DNA of 25,170 bases from Psychrobacter sp. (GTDB lineage Bacteria > Pseudomonadota > Gammaproteobacteria > Pseudomonadales > Moraxellaceae). This document shows, piece after piece, positions 1 to 5,686 of the stretch (within the stretch, counting starts at the first letter, position 1; the number at the start of each line of letters is the position of its first letter). The notes under the pieces are model-generated. The model ran no database searches. It saw nothing but the letters and a program-made list of their open reading frames with translations, and had not been told where the DNA came from. The position numbers were made by a program, and so were the translations under genes. The stretch is taken from positions 1 through 25,170 of the forward strand of contig NZ_JAKDJE010000043.1 in assembly GCF_030454045.1 (NCBI RefSeq), written 5' to 3'.

Positions 1-129
1 TTATTCTCCTGTTAGTGGATTATAAGCAGTTACACAGAGTTTGGGAAACTCCCAGTGCATAGCACTCATGACAGCTATTGCTACCTTGTTTTCTTTCCAT
101 AGAGCGTCGATCTGTCCTTTATCTTCCAT
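1..129 (-). CDS. possible 42-aa ORF, unrecognised
   Basis: An ATG at 129 opens a 42-codon minus-strand frame that ends in TAA at the first three bases of the window. An in-frame TAA lies immediately before the ATG, so the frame cannot extend upstream. The product is mildly acidic at the N-terminus (MEDKGQ) and has an aromatic stretch with HWEF and a tail ending NPLTGE. No good Shine-Dalgarno sequence is visible. It lies downstream of the tRNA-Gly 3' end, beyond that gene's terminator. I do not recognise it. It could be a real small gene, the tail of a decayed gene next to a tRNA integration site, or chance. Confidence is low. Confidence 0.25.
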   Translation of the reverse strand: MEDKGQIDALWKENKVAIAVMSAMHWEFPKLCVTAYNPLTGE

Positions 130-172
130 TATTTATCTAAAAAGCAGCGCTAAGTCGGATTTTACGCATAAA

Positions 173-202
173 AAAAAGCCTCACTATAAAGTGAGGCTTT
201 TT
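173..202 (-). terminator. intrinsic terminator of tRNA-Gly
   Basis: A 12-bp perfect stem (173-184 with 191-202) flanks the 6-nt loop TATAAA. The GC-rich core is GCCTCAC/GTGAGGC. On the minus strand it is followed by a run of seven U, so it serves the tRNA. By symmetry it could also work on the plus strand. Confidence 0.85.
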
Positions 203-222
203 GCGCTTTTTCAAGCCATATT

Positions 223-297
223 TGGAGCGGGAAAAGAGATTCGAACTCTCGACCCCAACCTTGGCAAGGTTATGCTCTACCACTGAGCTATTCCCGC
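223..297 (-). tRNA. tRNA-Gly (anticodon GCC)
   Basis: The minus strand folds as a complete 75-nt tRNA. The acceptor stem is GCGGGAA/TTCCCGC, the D arm is GCTC-AGTGGTA-GAGC, and the anticodon loop TTGCCAA gives anticodon GCC. The T arm contains TTCGAAT. The discriminator is T at 226 and the CCA end is encoded (223-225). The sequence closely resembles proteobacterial tRNA-Gly(GCC), with a D loop one base shorter than in E. coli. It stands alone, with its own promoter upstream and terminator downstream. Confidence 0.97.
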
Positions 298-350
298 TTA
301 TTATCGAATCATCGTATTGTTAACAACTACTCCGTCTCGATAGGCTGGCT

Positions 351-378
351 ATTTTAGCAAATATTCTGTGGGTGTCAA
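351..378 (-). promoter_or_regulatory. sigma70-type promoter of tRNA-Gly
   Basis: On the minus strand TTGACA (373-378) is separated by 16 bp from TAAAAT (351-356). The start would fall near 344, leaving a leader of about 46 nt before the tRNA 5' end at 297, which RNase P would remove. Confidence 0.75.
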
Positions 379-700
379 CACCTTTTTTAAAATTTATTCC
401 CAATATTTTCGATATAGCGCTATATCTCTCGGCCAATGCAGCATAAGCATTTGATTTAAAAACAGGAATTATTTTTAAATCAGCACCGATAATTTCTTAT
501 TAAAAATATGACAATGGCACGCTAATCCCTTGGATTAACACTTATCAATGTGACTGCTCTTCATCATTTAAGCATTAAGCTAACTTTAGCGTGTTTCTAA
601 CAATGAGAATTCTGATGAAAAGATGAAGTGCAAGGTTACTCCATCATTCATTTTCTCTATTTTATTTACAATCATACGCTCTATTGTTACTTTTTCTACC

Positions 701-730
701 TTGGTTTTAGTGAGCCAACCTTATTATACT
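701..730 (+). promoter_or_regulatory. possible promoter of M48 gene
   Basis: TTGGTT at 701-706 and TATACT at 725-730 are separated by 18 bp. The start would be near 737, giving a leader of about 150 nt that contains the hairpin at 759-782. The -35 box is only a fair match, so this is tentative. Confidence 0.35.
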
Positions 731-886
731 AATTTACAATAACGGCTCAGGTAGATTGTGGTCTCTCTAGGTGAGTAGACCATCATAAAAGAACCATAAC
801 AAATAGCGCCATCATATATAGTCTCCTGCCCTGCTATTAGCTTTGTTTGATTTTACTTTCTATTATTTATCGAGAGGATGTTTTTT

Positions 887-1699
887 ATGAAAAAACTATT
901 GACCACTACCGTGATGGCGGCTTCACTGTCAGCGCTCACATTAACAGGCTGTACCAGTACGACCAACACAGGTGCTGTTGGCGTTGACCGTCAGCAGCTG
1001 TTATTGGTTTCTAGCGAGCAGGTATTGCAACTGTCAGCACAGAGCTATGCCAAAACACTACAAGAGGCAAAATCAAAAGGTCTACTAGACACCAATAGAG
1101 CTCAACTCAACCGTCTAAAAAATATCGCCAACCGTTTGGTAGGCCAAGTTGGTGTCTATCGTCCAGACGCTGCAAAATGGCAATGGGAAGTCCATACCAT
1201 CAAATCCAATCAGCTGAATGCTTTTGTGATGCCAGGCGGCAAGGTGATGTTTTACACAGGTATTATCGATCGTCTAAACCTAACTGATGATGAGATTGCA
1301 GCAATCATGGGTCACGAGATATCTCACGCGCTACGTGAACACTCGCGTGAACGTATCTCGCGTGAATACGCGACCCAGACAGGTATCGGTGTTGCTGCTA
1401 GTATCTTTGGTCTCTCACAAGGTCAAGCACAGCTTGCAAGCGTTGCTGGCGACTTAGGATTGAGCCGTCCACACAGTCGTACCCAAGAGAGTGAAGCTGA
1501 TCAAATTGGACTTGAGTTAATGGCACGCGCAGGCTACAACCCACAAGCGGCCATTACCTTGTGGCAAAAAATGCAACGGGCCAGCCAAGGCGAGCCACCT
1601 CAATTTTTGAGTACTCACCCAGCAAGCAGTAACCGCATCTCTGAGCTACAATCACTCATGCCAAAAGTGATGCCACTGTATCAAAAGGCGCGTCGTTAA
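887..1699 (+). CDS. M48 family metalloprotease lipoprotein (LoiP/YggG-like)
   Basis: A 270-aa zinc peptidase predicted to be anchored to the periplasmic face of a membrane as a lipoprotein. The N-terminus is a lipoprotein signal (MKKLLTTT then LTGC, acylated Cys22). The zinc site HEISH (His143, Glu144, His147) is followed about 60 residues later by ESEAD (residues 201-205), which supplies the third ligand in M48 enzymes. Then comes the family-typical AGYNPQAA. There is no C-terminal TPR region, so it resembles short LoiP-type quality-control proteases rather than BepA. The upstream ATG at 878 is unlikely: the AGAGG ribosome binding site (873-877) abuts it, whereas ATG 887 has proper spacing. 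The gene is monocistronic, with a terminator just downstream. Its substrate cannot be read from sequence. Confidence 0.9.
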   Translation: MKKLLTTTVMAASLSALTLTGCTSTTNTGAVGVDRQQLLLVSSEQVLQLSAQSYAKTLQEAKSKGLLDTNRAQLNRLKNIANRLVGQVGVYRPDAAKWQWEVHTIKSNQLNAFVMPGGKVMFYTGIIDRLNLTDDEIAAIMGHEISHALREHSRERISREYATQTGIGVAASIFGLSQGQAQLASVAGDLGLSRPHSRTQESEADQIGLELMARAGYNPQAAITLWQKMQRASQGEPPQFLSTHPASSNRISELQSLMPKVMPLYQKARR

Positions 1700-1747
1700 T
1701 ACGTGACTTAGCGTATTAATCTTCGACTCATGAAATGCGCAAATACC

Positions 1748-1788
1748 AAAAAGCAAAGTACAGACTCTGAGCTGCGCTTTGCTTTTTT
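1748..1788 (+). terminator. intrinsic terminator after the M48 gene
   Basis: The arms AAAAAGCAAAG (1748-1758) and CTTTGCTTTTT (1777-1787) are perfectly complementary over 11 bp around an 18-nt loop, with a T run ending at 1788. It lies about 50 nt after the stop codon. The loop is longer than usual. Confidence 0.65.
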
Positions 1789-1792
1789 ACTT

Positions 1793-1800
1793 TTATTATT
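1793..1800. repeat. 8-bp target-site duplication, left copy
   Basis: TTATTATT directly abuts the left end of the MITE and is repeated at 1933-1940 directly after its right end. This marks transposition with an 8-bp duplication. The site is AT-rich, so some chance similarity is possible, but all 8 bases match at the exact element boundaries. Confidence 0.75.
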
Positions 1801-1932
1801 GGTGGTGTTCTAAAAAGTATGCTGGCGATAAAAGTCAATAAAAGATCTATGCTAAGTTATCTGATTCTATAGGGCTTTCAAGGCTTCAAAAATTGTTCAA
1901 ATTTTAATCAGCATACTTTTTAACACACCACC
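1801..1932. mobile_element. 132-bp MITE with 24-bp terminal inverted repeats
   Basis: The left end begins GGTGGTGTTCTAAAAAGTAT and the right end is its reverse complement over 24 bp with 2 mismatches (22/24). Matching 8-bp direct repeats flank it (1793-1800 and 1933-1940). The interior is AT-rich and too short to encode a transposase, so this is a non-autonomous element that would be mobilised in trans. The first 53 bp recur without mismatch at 25118-25170. An 8-bp duplication with GG-starting ends is compatible with IS1595- or ISL3-type transposases, but the family is an inference. It sits between the M48 terminator and the bolA promoter and disrupts neither. Confidence 0.88.
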
Positions 1933-1940
1933 TTATTATT
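1933..1940. repeat. 8-bp target-site duplication, right copy
   Basis: TTATTATT directly follows the right terminal repeat of the MITE and matches 1793-1800. Confidence 0.75.
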
Positions 1941-1996
1941 TATGGTTGTCACAGTTTAAGAGGGCTTAAAACGCGCGCTATACTGGTTTCTATGTC

Positions 1997-2005
1997 TGCT
2001 ATAAT
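1997..2005 (+). promoter_or_regulatory. extended -10 promoter of bolA
   Basis: TGC-TATAAT (TGn at 1997-1999, TATAAT at 2000-2005) is a strong extended -10 element. No good -35 hexamer is seen at 17 bp, which is acceptable for extended -10 promoters. The leader to bolA would be about 55 nt. The element lies 57 bp from the MITE edge. Confidence 0.6.
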
Positions 2006-2067
2006 GCCCTCAGAGATCACTTGCAAATTGCCAAATGACATTGTGCAATACACATTGAAGGATTGTT

Positions 2068-2388
2068 ATGAGTACCACACCGACTGCCGATGCACTTCAC
2101 ACTGAACTACAAGCGCTAGACCCTGAGTATATTGAGTTACTCAATGAGTCGATGGCTCATGCTGGTTATTTTGAAGGTAAAGAAAGTCACTTTAAACTCA
2201 CTATCGTCAGTAATGTATTTGAAGGCAAGCGCTTGGTCGGACGCCACCAGCTCATATATGGCTTGGTCAATCCCCTACTAACGTCACAAGGTGGTCACGT
2301 ACATGCCCTAGCCATTCATGCCTATACCCCAACCGAGTGGCAGGGCCATAGCCCAGATAGCCCATTGTGCGCGGGCCAAAACAAATAG
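2068..2388 (+). CDS. bolA: BolA family protein
   Basis: A 106-aa cytosolic protein of the BolA/IbaG fold. It aligns by eye with E. coli BolA: SHFKLTIVSN in the middle, then GRHQLIYGL (E. coli NRHRMIYS), then VHALAIHAYTPTEW (E. coli VHALALHTYTIKEW). The length is typical. BolA proteins bind monothiol glutaredoxins and Fe-S clusters and affect morphology and stress responses. The invariant His in HAYT is a cluster ligand in studied members. A good ribosome binding site (AAGGA, 2058-2062) precedes the ATG. The SirB-family gene follows in the same direction 73 bp later, and the two may be co-transcribed. Confidence 0.92.
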   Translation: MSTTPTADALHTELQALDPEYIELLNESMAHAGYFEGKESHFKLTIVSNVFEGKRLVGRHQLIYGLVNPLLTSQGGHVHALAIHAYTPTEWQGHSPDSPLCAGQNK

Positions 2389-2461
2389 CCGACTATAAAA
2401 TCTGACAATAAAGCATTCTAAACAAACCGATACTCTGCGACTCTATGGAGAGCACTACTCG

Positions 2462-2821
2462 ATGAAACACCTACATATGTTAATGGCGGTACTGACCGTT
2501 GTGTTGTTTTTATATCAAAGTTATCTGGTACTAAGCGCAAACAGACGTGCGCCACGTGTGGTCAAGATCGCCACTCATATTATCTATGCACTACTGATCT
2601 TATCAGGCGCGGTAATGCTGATGCAGCTGATGAGTGTTAATGCGCCTGTACAGTGGGTATTTGCCAAAATCATCTTGCTTATCGCAGCGATCAGCTCAAG
2701 TATCAAAGCCTTTAATGCTCATGCAACCCCAGCTCAGAGAAAAGCAGGCATTCTCATTGCGTCTGTTGCTTATATCGGTATTGTGATACTTGCGTTTGTC
2801 AAACCAGCGAATTTATTCTGA
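2462..2821 (+). CDS. SirB family integral membrane protein
   Basis: A 119-aa protein with about four hydrophobic helices (roughly residues 5-25, 37-58, 66-83 and 94-114). It begins MKHLHMLMAVLTVVLF and contains the THIIYALLILSGAVML segment typical of the SirB family (PF04247), whose name comes from Salmonella sirB. The molecular function of the family is not known. It has no enzymatic motif. It lies 73 bp downstream of bolA with no terminator between them. Confidence 0.82.
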   Translation: MKHLHMLMAVLTVVLFLYQSYLVLSANRRAPRVVKIATHIIYALLILSGAVMLMQLMSVNAPVQWVFAKIILLIAAISSSIKAFNAHATPAQRKAGILIASVAYIGIVILAFVKPANLF

Positions 2822-3001
2822 TAAATATTAAAGATTGGCGAAAGTTTACACTGACTTGATGAAATGCAGACTCTCGCGTGTTCTGTCGTTACTAATAAGA
2901 TAACAAAATACTCGAATATTCATATTTTTCAATATCTTAATCATACGAATTTTGCTATCTTAAGTAGATAAAACACCATCACTTAGCCTAATGGAGCCAT
3001 T

Positions 3002-3403
3002 ATGAAAACGTTTAGAACAGCGACGCTACTGGCAGCAACTGGCATTCTTGCGCTCTCAGGCTGCGCCTCTACTGGCAATGTCACGCCGCAATATGTGCCA
3101 CCAAGTACTTATCAAAACTATGACTGTCAAGCGCTGGGCCAAGAGTACAATCGTGTCAACCGTTATGTTGAGGCTGCCCGCAATGAGCAATCTACTTTTG
3201 CAGCGTCCGGCGTGGGCGTGGGGATTTCTGCAGGGCGCTGGGGTATCTCGCCCAATATCAGCTTAGGCGTGGGCAAAAGTAACAACACCAAAGCGCGTGA
3301 CGCAAAATTATCAAGGCTTTATGGTGAGCGTGATGCCATCGTACAATCTGCCCGTATCCAGCGTTGTAGCTTTGCTAATGGCATCAAAATCTATGGTGAA
3401 TGA
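3002..3403 (+). CDS. small orphan lipoprotein, function unknown
   Basis: A 133-aa protein with a clear lipoprotein signal peptide (MKTFRTATLL, lipobox LSGC with acylated Cys21). The mature part has Cys42 (YDCQALGQEY), then a glycine-rich segment around residues 69-91 (GVGVGISAGRWG, ISLGVGKS), then a basic region and a second cysteine near the end (QRCSFANG). The two mature cysteines could form a periplasmic disulfide, and the arrangement suggests two helices around a flexible glycine hinge. I do not recognise a named family. It appears monocistronic and ends at a strong terminator shared with the convergent trxC. Confidence 0.8.
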   Translation: MKTFRTATLLAATGILALSGCASTGNVTPQYVPPSTYQNYDCQALGQEYNRVNRYVEAARNEQSTFAASGVGVGISAGRWGISPNISLGVGKSNNTKARDAKLSRLYGERDAIVQSARIQRCSFANGIKIYGE

Positions 3404-3457
3404 GATTAGATAAAGACACCCGACCGACAATACGATTAAATAATTGCCATGAGCAAT

Positions 3458-3494
3458 AAAAAAGCCAATACGCGCTAAACGTATTGGCTTTTTT
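3458..3494. terminator. bidirectional terminator between lipoprotein gene and trxC
   Basis: A perfect 15-bp stem (3458-3472 with 3480-3494) around a 7-nt loop has the core GCCAATACG/CGTATTGGC. A runs on one side and T runs on the other make it work for both converging genes. Confidence 0.9.
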
Positions 3495-3526
3495 GGTTAG
3501 GGCTTTTGTGAGCATCTGGCCTCAGA

Positions 3527-3967
3527 CTACGCCTGCAAGCTTTGTACCCACTGGATGATTTGGTTGCTTGGTAGTGCGCCTGATTGACGCGCGACTTCTC
3601 TCCCATCTCTAAAAGCTACCATTGTCGGCAAGCTGCGGATATTGTAAGGCGCTGCCGCTTGCTCGTATTTATCCGTTTGCACTTTGGCAAATACCACGTG
3701 CGGCAGTTGATCCGCAGCCGTTTTGAATTCTGGTGCCATCATAATACAGGGCTGACACCAACTTGCCCAAAAATCCACAATGGTCAATACGCTATTCTTC
3801 TGAATCACTTTATTGGCTGTCTGTGCATTCAGCTCCTGCGGGTTTGCTGTCAACAATGGCTGACCACACTTGCCACACTTCGGTGCAGCGCTTAGCCGTG
3901 CAGCAGGAACACGGTTGGTGGCTTGGCAATGCGGACATACGATATGAAAACTTTGCTCACTCATCAT
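3527..3967 (-). CDS. trxC: thioredoxin 2 (TrxC)
   Basis: A 146-aa cytosolic thiol-disulfide oxidoreductase. Two N-terminal CxxC pairs (CPHC at 11-14, CGKC at 31-34) form the zinc ribbon that separates TrxC from TrxA. A thioredoxin fold follows, with the active site WCQPC (Cys71, Cys74), the DFWASW strand and the RSLPTM cis-proline loop. The usual active site is WCGPC; here the first intervening residue is Gln, which may shift redox potential. The start is either of two adjacent ATGs (3967 or 3964) after AGGAAACAG. It lies 136 bp downstream of the MBL-fold gene on the same strand, which suits a role in reducing protein persulfides or peroxide-induced disulfides. Confidence 0.93.
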   Translation of the reverse strand: MMSEQSFHIVCPHCQATNRVPAARLSAAPKCGKCGQPLLTANPQELNAQTANKVIQKNSVLTIVDFWASWCQPCIMMAPEFKTAADQLPHVVFAKVQTDKYEQAAAPYNIRSLPTMVAFRDGREVARQSGALPSNQIIQWVQSLQA

Positions 3968-4103
3968 CTGTTTCCTATTTTAATTGTTCTGGCGCGTCTT
4001 GAGCGCTTTGTATCAACAATTTTAGCATAATCATTTATAGATACGTGCCTACTCTACAGCGCGATACGATACATCACCTTTTTTAGTCATGACGCACTTT
4101 TAT

Positions 4104-4976
4104 TTATTCTCCAAGTACATTGATGGGTACTTTTAGATAACGCGTGCCGTTGTCCTCTGGCGCGGGAAAATTCCCTGCATCGATATTGACCTGTACTGCT
4201 GGAATGATTAGGCGCGGCATATCCAAAGTCGCATCGCGGCGCTCACGCATCTGCACGAACTCTGCTTCATTGATACTGTTTTTGACATGGATATTTTCTA
4301 ATTTTTGGGCGGCAACGGTGGTCGTTGGGCAATGCTGGCGACCCTTACTAGGATAATCATGACACAAGTACATCACAGTATCTTCAGGAAGTGCGAGCAG
4401 TTTTTGGATAGACTGATAAAGCGTCTTTGCATCACCGCCTGGGAAATCACAGCGAGCGGTACCCACGTCAGGCGCAAACAATGTATCGCCGACGAAGACC
4501 ACTGTTTTCTCATTATCAGATGCCATATAAGCCATATCAGCACGAGTATGACCTGGCACATACATGGCTGTGATTGTAATACTGCCGAGCGCTAACGTCT
4601 GACCGTCGTCTGTCAAAATATCAAACTGACTGGCATCCGTGCGAAAGCTGGTATCGAAGTTGAATATCTGCTTAAATATTTTTTGTACTTCAGTGATGTA
4701 CTGACCGATGACCAATTGTCCACCAAGGTTTTCTTTGACATGGATCGCCGCCGATAAATGATCCGCATGAGCGTGCGTCTCAATAATGTATTTCAGCGCC
4801 CAACCGCGCTCACGTACGAACTCAATGACCTCGTCAACGCTGCTTGTGCTCGTCCTGCCTGATTTTGCATCAAAGTTTAATACTGGATCAATCATGGCAC
4901 ATAGCTGCTGCTCGACATCAGCCAGTACATGTGTGTAAGTTTCTGTTTCGTGATCTAAAAAAGAATGAACTTGCAT
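4104..4976 (-). CDS. MBL-fold hydrolase, Blh/persulfide dioxygenase-like
   Basis: A 290-aa cytosolic protein of the metallo-beta-lactamase fold. Motifs in order: THAHADH (His68, His70, Asp72, His73), GHTRAD (His143), GDTLF (Asp164), then GTARCDFPGGD and CHDY (His206). This set is typical of the ETHE1/Blh-like branch, whose members act on glutathione persulfide, or are linked to sulfide detoxification in BigR-controlled operons of Xylella and Agrobacterium. In ETHE1 enzymes one His-His-Asp facial triad holds iron. The gene is divergent from the ArsR regulator and the SulP/DUF442 genes. GAGG precedes the ATG at good spacing. The exact substrate (GSSH or another persulfide) is inferred. It is unlikely to be a beta-lactamase or glyoxalase II. 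Confidence 0.85.
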   Translation of the reverse strand: MQVHSFLDHETETYTHVLADVEQQLCAMIDPVLNFDAKSGRTSTSSVDEVIEFVRERGWALKYIIETHAHADHLSAAIHVKENLGGQLVIGQYITEVQKIFKQIFNFDTSFRTDASQFDILTDDGQTLALGSITITAMYVPGHTRADMAYMASDNEKTVVFVGDTLFAPDVGTARCDFPGGDAKTLYQSIQKLLALPEDTVMYLCHDYPSKGRQHCPTTTVAAQKLENIHVKNSINEAEFVQMRERRDATLDMPRLIIPAVQVNIDAGNFPAPEDNGTRYLKVPINVLGE

Positions 4977-5242
4977 GGCTGCCTCTTTGTCTATTTATGA
5001 GTGTTGTGGCAATGTGGTTTTTATATTCAATTAACGCTTAAGTATGATATTGAGTCGTATATAATGATTGCATATCATTACGATTTATTTGTTATTACTA
5101 ATATAGCAACTGCAATACATTTTATCAATTTATATAATGTAAATAATGATATCTTGCTATGCAGTGCGATATCATTGATAATTAACCCTATGTTATTGAA
5201 AATAATACGGCATTGACTGCCCTATTATATAAGGAGCTTATT
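4977..5242. promoter_or_regulatory. divergent control region with four ATGATAT/ATATCAT sites
   Basis: The AT-rich region between the MBL gene and the ArsR gene holds four copies of a 7-mer in alternating orientation: ATGATAT at 5044-5050, ATATCAT at 5072-5078, ATGATAT at 5146-5152 and ATATCAT at 5169-5175. The last two extend to 9-bp perfect inverted repeats (5145-5153 and 5168-5176) with a 14-nt spacer. The layout suggests operators for the adjacent ArsR protein controlling both directions. This is an inference from sequence symmetry. Confidence 0.5.
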
Positions 5243-5632
5243 CTGGTTACTTCTACTTCATCAATGAGTACATCTACTCACAGCGCTAACCATGATACGT
5301 CCTCGGATAGCGCCGACTTTTCATCTATTGATCTTGCCAAACAAATGCAACAAGCATCGATGCAGGCCAGTCAATTACTAAAGTCGCTCTCTCATCCTGA
5401 TCGCCTACTTTTACTTTGTCAGTTGACACAAGGTGAGTACTGCGTCGGTGAGCTTGAGGGGTTGGTTGGTGTTGGGCAGCCAAGCTTGTCGCAGCAACTG
5501 GGTATCTTGCGTAAGGATGAGCTGGTTGCCACTCGCCGTGAGGGCAAGCAAATTTACTATCGTATCGCAAGTGATGATGCTTTAGCCGTATTAGATCTGC
5601 TCTATCAGAGATTTTGTGCCAAAACCGAATAA
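5243..5632 (+). CDS. ArsR-family regulator, BigR/SqrR-like
   Basis: A winged-helix repressor of about 122-129 aa. The core runs SHPDRLLLLCQL, then VGELEGLVGVGQPSLSQQLGILR (helix-turn-helix) and GKQIYYRI (wing). No metal-binding ELCVCDL motif is seen. Instead there is a Cys in LLLLC (Cys52 counted from ATG 5264) and a Cys near the C-terminus in YQRFC (Cys118), matching the pair that forms a polysulfide bridge in SqrR and BigR. A third Cys (EYC, 60) is extra. The start is uncertain: AAGGAG at 5231-5236 fits a CTG at 5243, whereas the first in-frame ATG (5264) has no ribosome binding site. It probably represses its own operon and the divergent MBL gene. Confidence 0.82.
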   Translation: MVTSTSSMSTSTHSANHDTSSDSADFSSIDLAKQMQQASMQASQLLKSLSHPDRLLLLCQLTQGEYCVGELEGLVGVGQPSLSQQLGILRKDELVATRREGKQIYYRIASDDALAVLDLLYQRFCAKTE

Positions 5633-5686
5633 CGCCATACTCACCTGATTATTTTATGCCGCTTCTTGTCTTGGTGATGTATTGAT

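Larger units (their letters stand above)
298..886. other. 589-bp intergenic region with several dyads
   Basis: Besides the tRNA promoter this stretch contains a perfect 16-bp palindrome at 411-426 (GATATAGCGCTATATC), an AT-rich hairpin with 10-bp arms at 453-462/472-481, and a possible promoter for the M48 gene at 701-730 (TTGGTT, 18 bp, TATACT). A hairpin at 759-782 (TGGTCT and CTC pairing with GAG and AGACCA, one bulged T) would lie in the M48 leader. A 39-codon hydrophobic frame at 623-742 starts with MKCKVTP but has no good ribosome binding site. No convincing gene is visible. Confidence 0.5.

Noticed and set aside
41..286. Plus-strand 81-codon frame
   Set aside because: It runs through the tRNA-Gly and its terminator on the opposite strand and has no ribosome binding site.
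623..742. 39-codon hydrophobic frame starting MKCKVTP
   Set aside because: No Shine-Dalgarno, low-complexity T-rich DNA, and it overlaps the likely M48 promoter. It could be a small membrane protein but cannot be supported.
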